From positions 49,290,001-49,354,000 of the forward strand of contig OZ231127.1 in the NCBI GenBank assembly GCA_965153355.1: a stretch of DNA of 64,000 bases, in the 5' to 3' direction. Both the position numbers and the translations under genes were made by a program. This DNA is from Flaccisagitta enflata. Its lineage: Eukaryota; Chaetognatha; Sagittoidea; Aphragmophora. The notes under the pieces are model-generated. The model ran no database searches, had not been told where the DNA came from, and was given only the letters and a program-made list of their open reading frames with translations. Shown here piece after piece: positions 9,667 through 23,743 of this stretch; position 1 is the stretch's first letter; the number at the start of each line of letters is the position of its first letter.

Positions 9667-10183
9667 TCTTATCTCTTTTAAGTATCTATCTGTAGTTATA
9701 ACCAAACTGCAGAATTAAGCGTCTTTGTTTCCACAATTTATCGACGGAGAATTGCAGAGATTTAATTTCCCTTTTTTCCACGAAAGGGAGAAAATAAAAG
9801 TCCAGAGTTCTTTTCTTTACGAAGGATTTAATGTAAGTGAATCATTCCAAATTTCAATTAAACAAGAAAACATAAATTAGAAAGAAAAAGTTATTACAAA
9901 AAGAAAGATTACATTTTTGTCGGCAACAATTGTTATTCTTAGGCGGCATTGGAATAAAGACTGAAATAAAGACGAAGGCCGCCAAACTGAGAAGGCAATG
10001 TGATTCTTACGAAAAGGAGAAAATGAGAATTGACCAGTCAAAAGGGAATGTGACTTTTAAAAAGGGAGAAAGAATACGTTGAGAAAACTGACGAAGGACA
10101 AATTCTTAATACAGTATGAATTATCAAAAGTGCTTTTACAGAGATACAGTTTCTTTTCTCTAAATTGCTAATCGCGTTTTTTA

Positions 10184-10185
<2 letters not shown>
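9389..10185 (-). repeat. 5' LTR of the BEL/Pao element
   Basis: 797 bp, near-identical to 2198-2997. On the element strand it opens with TATAAAAAACGCG, so a TATA-like sequence lies at the extreme 5' end, abutting (CA)n target sequence. Holds the promoter of the element by position; no transcription start can be read directly. Confidence 0.93.
9581..9664. repeat. (GA)n microsatellite inside the 5' LTR
   Basis: 84 bp of GA, the partner of 2391-2475 in the other LTR. Confidence 0.97.
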
Positions 10186-10255
<70 letters not shown>

Positions 10256-10265
10256 GTTTGTGTGT
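10186..10265. repeat. (GT)n microsatellite, right half of the split tract
   Basis: About 80 bp of GT starting at the first base after the LTR; the counterpart of 1964-2198. Confidence 0.97.
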
Positions 10266-10274
10266 CAGGCTGTA

Positions 10275-10684
10275 CTACTCGACTCAATAAAAAAGCCGCA
10301 CTTTTAAATGACAAATTGTCATACTGAATTTCAAAAAAACTAATCAAAATCATAGACCATTAGAAAGCTCTTGAAAAGATCTTTCATTTGGCGCCAATCT
10401 GGTATTGCTATCTTTTTTCGTTTAGAAAAGGCATCAGTTTGAGTAAAAATGTTGCCTATTTCAGTTTCGCAATCCCTATGAAAAAAATGCATTTTACCAA
10501 AGTAGTGCTTTTCTTTGCAGAGCTCTAGCTCCTAAACCGTTTGAGATACAGATCTGGGATTGGTCTAGAATGAAAAGAAATTCAAAAATCTTTCAAATCA
10601 TTTTAACAGAAAAATTTTCAAATAATTCTTTTTTTTTATACATCAACTCAAAATAGGGTGCGGCTTTTTTTTTGAGTCGAGTAG
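10275..10684. mobile_element. TA-flanked MITE, ~410 bp
   Basis: Inverted termini CTACTCGACTCAATAAAAAA and its complement around GCGGC...GAGTCGAGTAG. TA occurs at 10273-10274 and 10685-10686. The interior contains AACCGTTTGAGATACAGATC and GGGATTGGTCTAGAATG, a module shared with the MITEs at 711, 24504 and 49038, and CTTTCATTTGGCGCCAA, which also occurs at 56760. No transposase. Confidence 0.8.
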
Positions 10685-10686
10685 TA

Positions 10687-11205
10687 GTAGTGTCAAATTG
10701 ACACTGTCAACGTTTCCCTCTCTTTCTCACTCTCTCTCTCTTTCTCACTCTGTCTCTCTCTTTCTCATTCTCTCTCTCTCTCTCTCTCCAACTCTTTCTT
10801 TGCCTCCCTCGCGGGAGGCGGTTGCTTAGTCCTTTGGGATGGGAATCACGAGGAGAAGACAGATTTGGACTCGCGCCACCGATTCACCAGATCCTTTGAT
10901 CCTGGGCGCCTCCCCCCTTTCCCCTCCTCCTCCTCTTCCTTTTCCTCCTACTCCTCCATCTCTTCCTCTTCCTATTCCACCTCCTTCTGCTTGAGTCTCC
11001 TTATCTGCTTTGGGACTGGACTCCACGCCGCCTAATTCCGTATTACTTCTTTTTTCTTCCACTTCTTCTCTTAAGGGTTTCATTTCTCCATTTCCTTTCT
11101 TTCCCTTTTTTTTTTCTTTGAGGTGAGACCAATAGAACCAGATTCGAGTTTGGGGTTGGAAATCGAAAAGGAAAGAGGAGGCTTTGCTTTTTTTTCGTTG
11201 GTTGG
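10687..11205. other. Pyrimidine-rich low-complexity region
   Basis: Broken CT and TCC repeats (10720-10800 and 10915-10990) with short unique sequence between. A 127-codon minus-strand frame here is rich in Gly, Glu and Arg only because of the purine repeats; no gene is supported. Confidence 0.6.
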
Positions 11206-11216
11206 TCAAATCCTCG

Positions 11217-11593
<377 letters not shown>

Positions 11594-11787
11594 ATTAGTC
11601 GCGTGCTACGCGACACTACACCCCGCTTTGTCGATCGGTCGGTCGGTTGGTTGGTCGGTCCCCATTTTACTTTTTTTATGTTTTTGCGGTCTTTGGCCTC
11701 ACTGCACTTGCCCAAGTGCTTTGGTAACTCAAATACTGCCCCTGCCCACCCGAACGCGACTAAGGTAGCCGTGTATCCGGCCTTGTT
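11594..11787. mobile_element. Family A element, copy 1
   Basis: Head TAGTCGCGTGCTACGCGAC (hairpin), then ACCCCGCTTTGTC and a GGTC tetranucleotide tract, a middle GGCCTCACTGC...TGCCC block, and the far end GTGTATCCGGCCTTGTT. This layout recurs about 18 times in the window. It abuts (GTT)n on the left and a GTT/T-rich run on the right. Confidence 0.8.
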
Positions 11788-11854
11788 TTTGTTGTTGTTG
11801 TTTTTTCGAACTTTTATGCAAAAAGTAACTATCAAAATAATAATGCAGAAGTAA

Positions 11855-11975
11855 AACAAATAAGCCGCAATTAACCAAACAAATAAAAAACAAACAAGCG
11901 AACAAACACAAAACAAACAAACAAACAAACAAAAACAAATAAACAAACACAAAAGAACAAATAAACAAGCAAACA
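11855..11975. repeat. AAAC-type tetranucleotide repeat
   Basis: Imperfect AAAC/AAAT repeats. The open frames through it on both strands are repeat artefacts. Confidence 0.85.
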
Positions 11976-11986
11976 AATGAATACAG

Positions 11987-12178
11987 ATGGAAAATTCCCA
12001 TCGAGGCATGCCAACGATATTCCAACGCAGAGTCGCAGATTCAGACGTTGAACCCGAAATCGTCGTAATTCCATTCTCGAGAGAAATCGCAACTCTAGGA
12101 TTAGCAGGGATTTGGCCACTGACTTATCGATGGCAAAAAGATAAAGATCTTCTCGAGAGGCACATGGAAGCAACAGGG
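11987..12178 (+). other. 64-codon unique open segment, possible exon
   Basis: An ATG-started frame, with an in-frame TGA just upstream, runs through non-repetitive sequence of higher GC than its surroundings. It gives a mixed-composition peptide including IPFSREIATLGLAGIWPLTY before it enters a (GC)n(GT)n tract. It is the only non-repeat frame in the window whose composition looks protein-like. No splice signal is convincing: the upstream CAG lacks a pyrimidine tract. I recognise no family and consider chance the more likely explanation. Confidence 0.12.
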
Positions 12179-12317
<139 letters not shown>

Positions 12318-12460
12318 ATCAAAATCAGAATGAGTGCCCTCTTACTTTCCGTGGGTTGAGTATTCTCGGTTTTGCCTTCCTCTACGCGATATATTTCTCA
12401 TGTTTTTTACATGGCCATATAATTGAAGTTACAGGCCGTATCGTACTGATAAATACCAGT

Positions 12461-12864
12461 TAGGACTCGAAGTAGTTAACTTTAACTAGTTAGTTAACTA
12501 GTTTAAATTTTAGAAACCCTAGTAGTTAACTAACCTAAATTAAATAGTTAACCATTCGACGAACTTTTGGGTGCAAAATGATAGAATTCAGGGTTTTTTT
12601 CTTAAAACTTCTTTTTTTAGAAAAAATCATGAGGGATAGAATTTCTTTTTTAGGTAAAACAGAGAAACATATTATATTTGAGTCAAAATTGACTGGGGCA
12701 AATTTGCCTTTGTAAAAATTTAATTAGAATGCCAGTTTTTATGAAAATATTTCATTGGATATGACAAAAAAAAACTATAATTCTTACCTACTTTTAGTAG
12801 TTAACTACTAAAAGAAGTAGTTAAGTTAACTAATAATTTAAAAACCTTTACTACTTTGGGTCTA
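12461..12864. mobile_element. hAT-like MITE, 404 bp
   Basis: Termini TAGGACTCGAAGTAGTTAA and, complementing the other end, TAGACCCAAAGTAGTAAAG form an imperfect inverted repeat. The flanks ATACCAGT (12453-12460) and ATGCCAGT (12865-12872) are an 8 bp duplication with one mismatch, the size typical of hAT elements. Subterminal TAGTTAACTA palindromes recur at both ends (12474-12530 and 12796-12830). No transposase. Confidence 0.7.
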
Positions 12865-12872
12865 ATGCCAGT

Positions 12873-13199
12873 TATTAGACCACATTGCGTATTTTATGAC
12901 GCCAAACAGACAAGTATACAAGAGCCCGACACTTTCTGTAATCAGCAACAGAGGAAGGGAGAATTTTGAGCATGTACAATCAATGTGACAATGATAAGAA
13001 AAGCTTTTACGAATAATTATCTGAGCAGAAAAGTATGACGATGCTCAAAACTAAGGATGACAGAATATGACAGGAAATCATCTACGATATTGGAAATGAG
13101 AATCGTAAAGTTCGTCGTGATCAAGAAAAAAAAATTTTTTGTCTCTTTAAACTATATCATAAAGGACACAAATTTGGTCATTCCGATCCAACTACGTAT
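12873..13199. other. No recognisable feature
   Basis: AT-rich unique-looking sequence; no motif or repeat noticed. Confidence 0.5.
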
Positions 13200-13345
13200 A
13201 TGCATAACGGACACTGGGGGGCTTGTTCGGCATACAATTTTCTCCAGGCATCGCAGTGGCTCAGAATATCACCCACTTTTCACAAAAATCCCTCAGATTC
13301 AAGGAAAATGACCTCAGATTGATTTCTAGCGTTCCGCACCAAGGT
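13200..13345. repeat. Inverted partner of 16029-16175
   Basis: Read on the minus strand, this matches 16029-16175 at roughly three quarters identity, including CCTTGGTGCGGAAC, GAGGTCATTTTCCTTGAA and CACTGCGATGCCT. The copies lie 2.7 kb apart in opposite orientation. They may be two copies of one dispersed repeat or the ends of a larger, decayed element. Confidence 0.7.
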
Positions 13346-13444
13346 GGTTGTTGTTGTTGAAATTCTGAAAAACACTGAAATGCAATTTCTTTGCACTAAA
13401 CTTTAATTACAGCAGTGGTGGGATGTTTATCCAACTGTCACTTA

Positions 13445-13530
13445 TTTTCGGCCTCACTGCCCCTGTCCAAGTGTTTCATTTACCTTAAAGATGGGCTATA
13501 TCACCGATCCTGCCCACATTGCCCAGCCAG
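13445..13530. mobile_element. Family A fragment
   Basis: Contains TCGGCCTCACTGCCCCTGTC and CCTGCCCAC, the middle of family A, without either terminus. Confidence 0.55.
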
Positions 13531-14144
<614 letters not shown>

Positions 14145-14212
14145 GGGAGATGCAACTTACTTGACATCACCCAAATTTTTTGTAATGGAAAATTTTGTTG
14201 TCATTTCGTTCC

Positions 14213-14900
14213 TTTTTGGGCAGCGGCCCCGAGGGGGCGGTTGACCTATGCTTTCACACATGTGGAAGATTTTCTCCCTCTCCTCTTCCTCCTTTTTGGG
14301 CAGCGGCCCCAAAGGGGTCGATGACCTATGCCTTCACACATATGGGGGATTTTCTCCTCCTTCTCCTTCTCCTTCTCCTACGTCCCCCCCCTCAAATCCC
14401 CTCAAATCCCAGTCCCGAGGCCCAAATTCCAGTCTTGAGGCCCAAATCCCAGTCTTGAGGCCCAAATCCCAGCCTCAAGGCCCAAATCCTAGCCTCAAGG
14501 CCTAAATCCTAGCCTGGAGGCCCAGATTTCAGCCGTGAAGCCCAAATCTCAGCCTCAAGGTCAAAATCTCAGCCAAGAGGCCCAGATCCCGGCCTTGAGG
14601 CTCAAGTCTCCGCCTCCAGGCTAGAATTTAGGCCTTGGGGCTAGGATTTGGGCCTTGAGGCTGGGATTTGGGCCTCAAGATTGGGATTTGGGCCTTGAGA
14701 CTGGAATTTGGGCCTCGGGACTGGGATTTGAGAGGGGGGATGGAGGAGGAGGAGGAGGAGGAGAAAATCCCCCATATGTGTGAAAGCAAAGGTCATCGAC
14801 CCCTTCGGGGCCGCTGCCCTACTCCCCCCTTAACTTCAACCACAACCAACTTAGGCAGGGCACGGGTACCGCTGACCATCTAACGCTTTTGCGACTATTC
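14213..14900. mobile_element. Family B foldback element, copy 1
   Basis: Starts T5-GGGCAGCGGCCCCGAGG and reaches the complement CCCCTTCGGGGCCGCTGCCC at 14800-14819. The left arm is duplicated in tandem (14213 and 14293, 80 bp apart). Between the arms lie ~20 bp repeats. The left half is of type GGCCCAAATCCCAGTCTTGA (14393-14600); the right half is the complement, type GGCTGGGATTTGGGCC (14625-14730). The whole interior can therefore fold into one long hairpin with its centre near 14615. Beyond the right arm is the conserved B end, GTACCGCTGACCATC...GCGACTATTC, followed by (TTC)n. Confidence 0.85.
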
Positions 14901-14965
14901 TTATTCTTCTTCTTCTTCTTCTTCTTCTTCTTCTTCTTCTTCTTCTTCTCCTTCTTCTCCGTTCT
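14901..14965. repeat. (TTC)n tract at the end of family B copy 1
   Basis: Begins immediately after GCGACTATTC, the conserved end of the B element. Confidence 0.9.
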
Positions 14966-15050
14966 CCCCCCCTCATGCCCCGATCCCAGCCTTGAGGCAT
15001 CAACCCTAGCCTCCAGGCCCCAATCCTAGAAAGTATAACAGGTGGCAATA

Positions 15051-15441
15051 TGTGGTCAGTGATACCCTTTGCCCTGCTTTGCATGGTTGTGAATTGGAGT
15101 AAGAGAGAGCAGGGCAGTGTCCCCAAAGGAGACAAAGTCCTATAAAACATAGAGGGACTTTTGTTTGTCTGTCTTTCCATCCATCCATCCGTCCATCCAT
15201 CCACCCGTCCATCCATCTGTCTGTCTCTCCCAGGCTCTCTCAGGCCTGAAATCTGTCCTATCAGGCCTGAAATCTACCCTCTCAGGCCTGAGAGGGGAGA
15301 TTTTATGTCTGACAGGGCAGATTTCAGCCCTGATAGGGCCTAGGGGGACAGACGGATGAACGAACGAACAAACGGATAGATGAACAAAAGTCCTCCTGTG
15401 TTCTACAGGACTTTGTCCCCCTTGGGGCCGCTGCCCAAAAA
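15051..15441. mobile_element. Family B element, copy 2, opposite orientation
   Basis: Begins with the degenerate B end GTGGTCAGTGATACCC, then arm GGGCAGTGTCCCCAAAGGAG. The core is of CAGGCCTGAAATC-type repeats in inverted order around 15285, and the closing arm is CTTGGGGCCGCTGCCC-AAAAA. Both arms carry AAAGTCCT. A CCAT/CCGT tetranucleotide tract (15176-15230) lies between the left arm and the core. (The 14966-15050 stretch holds a few more decayed B repeat units.). Confidence 0.8.
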
Positions 15442-15448
15442 CGCGCGT

Positions 15449-15755
15449 TTGAGATGCCTCCTGTGTATTTTGGGGTTGAAGGGTGTGTAGAGGGGGGCTG
15501 TATGCCCCTACCCACCTATCTGCGATGATATTGTAAGCCCGTGCTACTTGTTTTCCTCTTTCCGTTGGTCTGTTGGTTCGTCGGTCCATTGGTCCGTCGG
15601 TCCGTCCATGGAAACGAGTCGGAAAACGTGAAAACGATCATTTTAGATGCCTTTTGTGAATATGTGGAGGGGGCATAGGGTGTGAATGGAGGTTGGATGC
15701 TTCTGCTCACCCGCCCACAACGATATTGTGACCCCGCGTCACTTATTTTGTTTTC
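15449..15755. repeat. ~190 bp tandem repeat, two copies
   Basis: 15449-15557 and 15641-15755 share GATGCCTCCTGTG/GATGCCTTTTGTG starts and a CGATGATATTGTAA/CGATATTGTGA region. A GGTC/CCGT tract separates them. The composition resembles family A, but termini are not recognisable. Confidence 0.6.
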
Positions 15756-16028
15756 CTTCCCAACAACGGACTTCCCTGAAAGTCCCAAAAGTCCCTTCCC
15801 CTATGCCGCTGCTCAAACATACACAAAAAGTATCTGGACCGACAGATGGAAAGATGGATGGACAAAGCCTCTTATAGAGTTGAGTGTCAGAAGCTAAAAA
15901 AATGAAAATAATGTAAAGAATAAGGTGATCATCGCGTTTTCAGCGAGAACCACTTTTAATCAAATTAAATCAAGTGCAACAGAGAAAAACAATTTTGTGG
16001 AAAAAATAGTTCTTGATTTTATCAATAA

Positions 16029-16175
16029 CCTTGGTGCGGAACACTAGAAATTAAATTGAGGTCATTTTCCTTGAAACTAAAGAATTTTTGTGAGAAGTGT
16101 GTGATATTTTGAGTCACTGCGATGCCTAAAAAAAATTGCGCGCCGAGCAAGCTCCCCAACGGACACACCTGCCCA
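16029..16175. repeat. Inverted partner of 13200-13345
   Basis: Second copy of the ~145 bp repeat; see 13200-13345. Confidence 0.7.
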
Positions 16176-16815
16176 TTTCATATATCATCGAGAGGCATCC
16201 AAAGGACGAAACCCGACCAAAACAATGAAGATATTAGAACCGTTGCAAATGACTTGGGGTTTCTCTTGTCTGTCATGTCTCTGTTTCTTGCTTATGTAGT
16301 GTACACGCTCTTTTTTTTTTATAAGAACATCATTTTCTTTTAAGGCTTCATGTTCTTGTTTTCAAAACCAAATGAAGCCTTCAACTTTCTTAGAGCGTTC
16401 TTAATTCTAAATACTGTATAAACTATAGTCTACCTTATAATACACTATTACTCAATTGTACTAAATATATTTCTCTAAAAAAACTGTTAAAATAAATGCC
16501 AATGATATTTATCTAAAAATTTTAAAATATCATTTTAGTTATACTAAAATTCAAGTGCTTTCTTACTGTTCTTTAGATAATATCATAAGCAAAAGTTTTT
16601 TCTCAATATTTGAAGTCTTTTTATGTTCTTAAGATATTCTTAATTTTTGGGCTAATTGAAGCCTTGATGTTCTTATAAACTAGGTTCTTATTGATAAAAA
16701 ATAGTGTAGTTCTCTGCTTGCCTTTGTTTCTATCTCTTGTTTTTGTCTTTGCCCCCCCCCTGTTATCGTCGCCATCTCTGGCTCATTAGCTCTGGCTCTG
16801 TTTCCGTAGCCTCGG
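16176..16815. other. AT-rich region, no gene
   Basis: Contains two similar short stretches in the same direction (GGCTTCATGTTCTTG near 16346 and GAAGCCTTGATGTTCTTAT near 16657). Nothing else recognised. Confidence 0.5.
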
Positions 16816-16819
16816 TCCC

Positions 16820-17610
<791 letters not shown>

Positions 17611-17759
17611 GCCTGATGAGCGGATGCGCAAATACTCACAAATGCGCCAGGGAGGTCAGCAGAGTCAAGTGCCTTTTGTCAAATCTCGCTTTGCTCCCAG
17701 TTGTTCCTTCCTTTTTCTCTTTCCTTTTTTCCTCTCAAAGTTTTGCTTTTTCTGTATCA

Positions 17760-17815
17760 TTGCGCGTTTTTATCTTCTTTTTCTCTTTCTTTTTCTCTTT
17801 CTTTTTCTCTTTCTT

Positions 17816-17881
<66 letters not shown>

Positions 17882-17970
17882 TTTTTCTTTCCTTCCTTCT
17901 TTCTTTTTTTGTATCTTTTTTTTTCTTCTTTTTCTCTTTCTTTCTTTCTCTCTTTCTGACTTTCTTACAT

Positions 17971-18065
<95 letters not shown>

Positions 18066-18095
18066 CTCTTCCTCTCTGTCTCTCTTTCTTTTTCT
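17760..18095. repeat. (CTTT)n pyrimidine tract
   Basis: CTTT repeats in two blocks (17790-17885 and 17970-18065) with degenerate pyrimidine sequence between. Confidence 0.95.
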
Positions 18096-18857
18096 CTCTT
18101 TGTTCTGTTCATCCTCTCTTTTCTGCTTTTTTTTTCTCCCCTGCTCTAATTTTCTTTCTACACTTATCTAATTGATTGTTTGATTTACCGGACGGTTGCT
18201 GACAATGAAAAAAACTCTTCTCGCTTGAAATCAGGGAAAAAAACAAGAAACGGCGACCTGACATGTGTTTGGAAGTGTTCCACGGTTAGGTGAATAAATC
18301 GATATCTTCTTCGAATGAGTGCTTTTCAGATGCGTCGTCAAATCTTTATAAGACGGAACTTGCATCGGTCAGTGGGTATGTGAGTCTGTTACACTGAATT
18401 TTTTTATAATATGTTGGGAGGAGTATCTTTTCATGAGGACCGTCAGGATTTCAGGACGCATCATTGCCCAGTTTGACTTGTTTTCAGGGGTGTATATAGT
18501 CCTGAATCCTATCGATATGCGTGACCGCGATCTCATTCTCATTTTTTCGTTTGTTATGCATTTTACCGGTATCGAAGGTCATTCCTTTCTCTGGCTTGAG
18601 AAATTTCCTGTCGCTTTTCATTCTTGACTGACGATTAAAATCGTGCGCGCAAATCTCTCTCTTTTTCTTTCTGGCGAGTTCAATTCGCTACTTTATAATT
18701 GAGTCGCTTTTGATTCCCCCCCCCCTCCCCACACATTGCAAACACCAAATTGAGTCAGACATCTGTGAAGGAGCCCTTTCATTGTTTCTTTTTTCTGGGG
18801 GGGGGGGGGAGGCGGTGCCCTCAAGGGTAGCGGTACAGACATACTAAACTGGTCCAT
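18096..18857. other. No recognisable feature
   Basis: Unique-looking sequence with two homopolymer runs (C at 18716-18725, G at 18797-18808). A 64-codon plus-strand frame at 18433-18627 has no motif. Confidence 0.5.

Positions 18858-18946
<89 letters not shown>
18858..18946. repeat. (GT)n microsatellite
   Basis: About 89 bp of pure GT. Confidence 0.97.
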
Positions 18947-18949
<3 letters not shown>

Positions 18950-19324
18950 AGTGAATTTCTGTTTGTGGGCTTGTTGCGTACACGTGTGATTCGAGTCAAC
19001 TATTAACCCTCGGGTGTGCCCATTTTTTATTGCCAATAAATTTGGCGTCAAAGAAGCATCAAAGAGATTGAGGAGAATAAACTCGAAAACGAAATCCAAT
19101 AACCGAAAACGAAAACCACTTTAGAACTAAGAGCGCCACCGTTTATTCACTTACTCGCTTTACCGACAAACACTTCCAATCGCGTGCGTGGAATTGCCGT
19201 AACAGATAATGGTAGATATCATTGATATAATGAATATGTCAATGTTGAAAAGAAAATCTGCTTTATAAGAAGAACAATGTATAAGTTTTGTAAGATGATT
19301 ACTTATATTTACTTTCATATCTAC
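18947..19324. other. No recognisable feature
   Basis: Unique-looking AT-rich sequence. Confidence 0.5.
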
Positions 19325-19612
19325 TCTTCCTTTACTTCTTTTTCTTCTTCTTCTTCTTTTTCTTTTTCTTTTTCTTTTTCTTTTTCTTTTTATTTTTTTT
19401 TCTTATTTTTCTTTTCTTTTCTTTTTCTTTTCTTTTCTTTTTCTTTTCTATTTCTTTTCTTTTTTTTTCTTTTCTTTTCTTATTCTTTCTTATTCTTTCT
19501 GTCTCTTCTTCTTTTCTTCTTCTTCTTTTTCTTTTCTTTTTCTTCTTCTTGTTCATCGTCTTCTCCCTCTACAACTCCTTCTTCCATGTCTTTTTCACCT
19601 GATCCGCTTCCT
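19325..19612. repeat. TTC/TTTTC pyrimidine tract
   Basis: Degenerate TTC and TTTTC repeats that run up to the T5 head of the next family A element. Confidence 0.9.
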
Positions 19613-19907
19613 TTTTAGTCGCGTGCTACGCGACTCTACACCCCGCTTTGTCGGTCCATCCGTCGGTCCGTCCGTCCGTCCGTCCGTCCGTCCGTCCGTC
19701 CGTCCGTCCGTCCGTCCGTCCGTCCGTCCGGCCGGCCGGCCGGCCGTCCGTCCGTCCGTCCGTCCGTCTGTTGGTCCGTCACACTTTACTTTTTCCGCGT
19801 TAAAGGGGGGTTTGGCCTTATTGCTCCTGCCCAAATGTTCCACTGACCTCAATTATGGCCCCTGCCCACCCGCACGCGACTGGGGTAGCCGTGTATCCCG
19901 CCTTGTT
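19613..19907. mobile_element. Family A element, copy 2
   Basis: T5-AGTCGCGTGCTACGCGACT hairpin head, ACACCCCGCTTTGTCGG, then a ~120 bp CCGT tract with a central CCGG block (19728-19744). The middle TTGGCCTTATTGCTCCTGCC and end ACTGGGGTAGCCGTGTATCC...GCCTTGTT follow. This is one of the clearest full-length copies. Confidence 0.85.
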
Positions 19908-21545
<1,638 letters not shown>

Positions 21546-22301
21546 GATAGAATGATTGAATTATGATTTTAGAAAAAGAGAAATAGACAGAAAGGTCACG
21601 TAGACAGGTAAATAGACAGACATAAAGACAGATAAAAAGAAATAAAGCGCACATGCAGGCGAAGAACTCAACAGACAACCTGACAAAGATAGGATGAAGG
21701 GTCGTGTAAGGTTAACAGGATTCTCTCATTCTTAGAAATAAATCCTCGAGGGCTTCAAATAGCTTTTCCCATGACATGAAGAAGTTCTGTTTGAGCTGAA
21801 TTAGGGTAGCAACCGGTTCAGGAACATGCCGTATTCTGCGCATTCTTCTCCACTTCTAACATTCAAAGCCCGCCATGCTTCATACCTGAAGAGTAAGTTG
21901 TTGAACGACGTTGTTTCTTGTTTTATTCGTTTCGTTCATTCTAGAATTCGGCATTGGGTTAGGCATAAACGACTTGAATCTTGTAATTGTATCAACGCTG
22001 AAACGTGTGGGCACACGACTCTATAGCCAACTTTGTCTATCGGTAGGCCGGTCTTTTCTTTGGTCAGTCTTTCAGTTTGAAGCACTGTGGTAAGTCAAGG
22101 TGCACACGAAGAATCAGTTTTCACGGTCAAAACATATTCTGAAAAAAAAATTAATGATGAATTAACAATTTTTTTTAAAGGAAATCATATTTTTAGTATA
22201 AATTATTGATCTATTTGCATTGAGAATCATTTTAGTCTTCAAAATCAGTTTTAGAAATTAAGAGAAAAAAAAGAAAATTAGCCTCCATTCCTTGACTTGT
22301 C
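21546..22301. other. No recognisable gene; possible decayed A head
   Basis: CACACGACTCTATAGCCAACTTTGTCTATCGG at 22013-22044 (quoted here in part only as a position) resembles the head region of family A without its hairpin. The rest is unique-looking. Confidence 0.35.
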
Positions 22302-22303
22302 TC

Positions 22304-22428
22304 ACGTGAAATTCTTAATCTGTCTCTGAATGCAAAAATTTGCATGTTCTAAAGACATATAAGAGAGGGGCCATGTTCTTAGAAATGCAAAATTTTGCAT
22401 TCAGAGACAGATTAAGAATTTCACGCGA
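22304..22428. other. Near-perfect long hairpin, pre-miRNA-like size
   Basis: Arms 22304-22350 and 22383-22428 are complementary over ~46 bases with about two or three mismatches, with a ~32 base loop. The arm includes GAAATTCTTAATCTGTCTC and TGAATGCAAAA. It could be a small-RNA precursor or a very short foldback transposon; strand unknown. Confidence 0.6.
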
Positions 22429-22493
22429 AATGATTTTCGAAATTTGCTGTTCCTGTGCATTGTTACGTAACACTCGGCGTTTTGGGGTTGTTG

Positions 22494-22521
22494 TTTTTTT
22501 TTTTTTTTTTTTTTTTTTTTT
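22494..22521. repeat. Poly-T tract, ~28 bp
   Basis: Sits directly before a family A head; on the other strand it would be a poly-A tail. Confidence 0.95.
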
Positions 22522-22524
22522 CTT

Positions 22525-22898
22525 AAGTCGCATGCGCGCGACTCTAGAACTTGCCATGTCGGTCTGTCGGCCTGTTGGAAAGAAGGGAGTGAGGAATAAA
22601 ACGGGGCAAAGAAGGAAGGATGAAACTAAAGGAAGGAAGGAAGGAAGGAAGGAAGGAAGGAAGGAAGGAAGGAAGGAGGGAAGGAAGGAAGGAAGGAAGG
22701 AAGGAAGGAAGGAAGGAAGGAAGGAAGGAAGGAAGGAAGGAGTGTGTAGTTGTGTGTGTATTTCTAAAACGAAGCTGGCGAATGTTGGCCTGTTGGGCTT
22801 GTTTTTTGGCATCACTGTCCCAGCCAAAAACGATTGGATAGCCTATTTTGCCCCTGCCCACCCGTGCACGACTTTAGTTGCCGTGTATCCGGCCTTGT
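22525..22898. mobile_element. Family A element, copy 3, with AAGG core
   Basis: Head AAGTCGCATGCGCGCGACT, TTGCCATGTCGGTC, then an (AAGG)n core at 22632-22740, the middle TGGCATCACTGTCCCAGCC, and end GCCGTGTATCCGGCCTTGT. A different simple repeat occupies the position of the tetranucleotide tract. Confidence 0.8.
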
Positions 22899-23404
22899 GT
22901 TGAAAAGTCAAGTCGTCTTGATCACTTAGTCGGCATCACTCTCCTGGCAATTCTGATTATTTACATTATGATGGTATGATTTGTAATACTTCTGTTATAT
23001 CTGCGCTGACGTATTGAAAGGTCAATGCACGACGAACGTTGCTGATAAATTTCCCATTCAACGAAGATAAACATATAATAAACGATGAAACAAAAAGAGG
23101 AAAGGAAATCTCGGTGGTTGCTTTGGTTTCACGCCCAACCTCCTCATAAATTGGTATGGTAATATATGTCAGTCTCCATTATCGTTCTTATTACGCAAAA
23201 TGTTTGGGATTTCTTTCTTTCATTTTTCAAACTTTTCGCACTAAAAATATTCTTTGCTCACTTTTCAAAAGCAAACGAGGCCTCGGAAAACAACCAACCT
23301 CCAAACATTTTTCTTTCTTTATCTTTTATTTATTCTATCATTTATCTATTTTCTTATTTATTTATTTCTTTTTGTCGCAAACACACTGACACTGGCATGT
23401 CTCA
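22899..23404. other. No recognisable feature
   Basis: Unique-looking AT-rich sequence with short TTTA-rich runs near 23320-23370. Confidence 0.5.
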
Positions 23405-23467
23405 CTGTCTCACTATCTGTCTGTCTCTGTCTCTGTCTCTATCTCTGTCTCTGTCTCTCTCTCTGTC
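23405..23467. repeat. CTGT/CT microsatellite
   Basis: Imperfect CTGTCT repeats. From 23468 to 23743 the sequence is unique-looking, with a CTTACCC-type pyrimidine stretch. Confidence 0.85.
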
Positions 23468-23743
23468 CTCCTTTATTCTTCACTCTTTACTCTTTATGCT
23501 CAAATTGCACTATCCCTTTACCTTCTTGATCCACCTTACCCTTACCCCACCTACCCTTACCCTTATCTGCTGGCTACCACTCCCCACCACCGTCTCTATT
23601 TCCCTCCGGAAAGACTCACTCTCTCAAACAAAGTCTAGATGGGTTACGGTGATTTTGTCTAAGCTTAGTTCATGACTATCGTCAACTCTTTCGCGACGAC
23701 TCAGCTTGTGATGTGTTTACTTTATCTTTTTTTTCCTAACTCG

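Noticed and set aside
10826-11209. 127-codon Gly/Glu/Arg-rich minus-strand frame
   Set aside because: Composition follows from the pyrimidine-rich plus strand; no domain or conserved motif.
17701-18171. Phe/Leu/Ser-rich frames as membrane proteins
   Set aside because: Hydrophobic runs are produced by the CTTT repeat.
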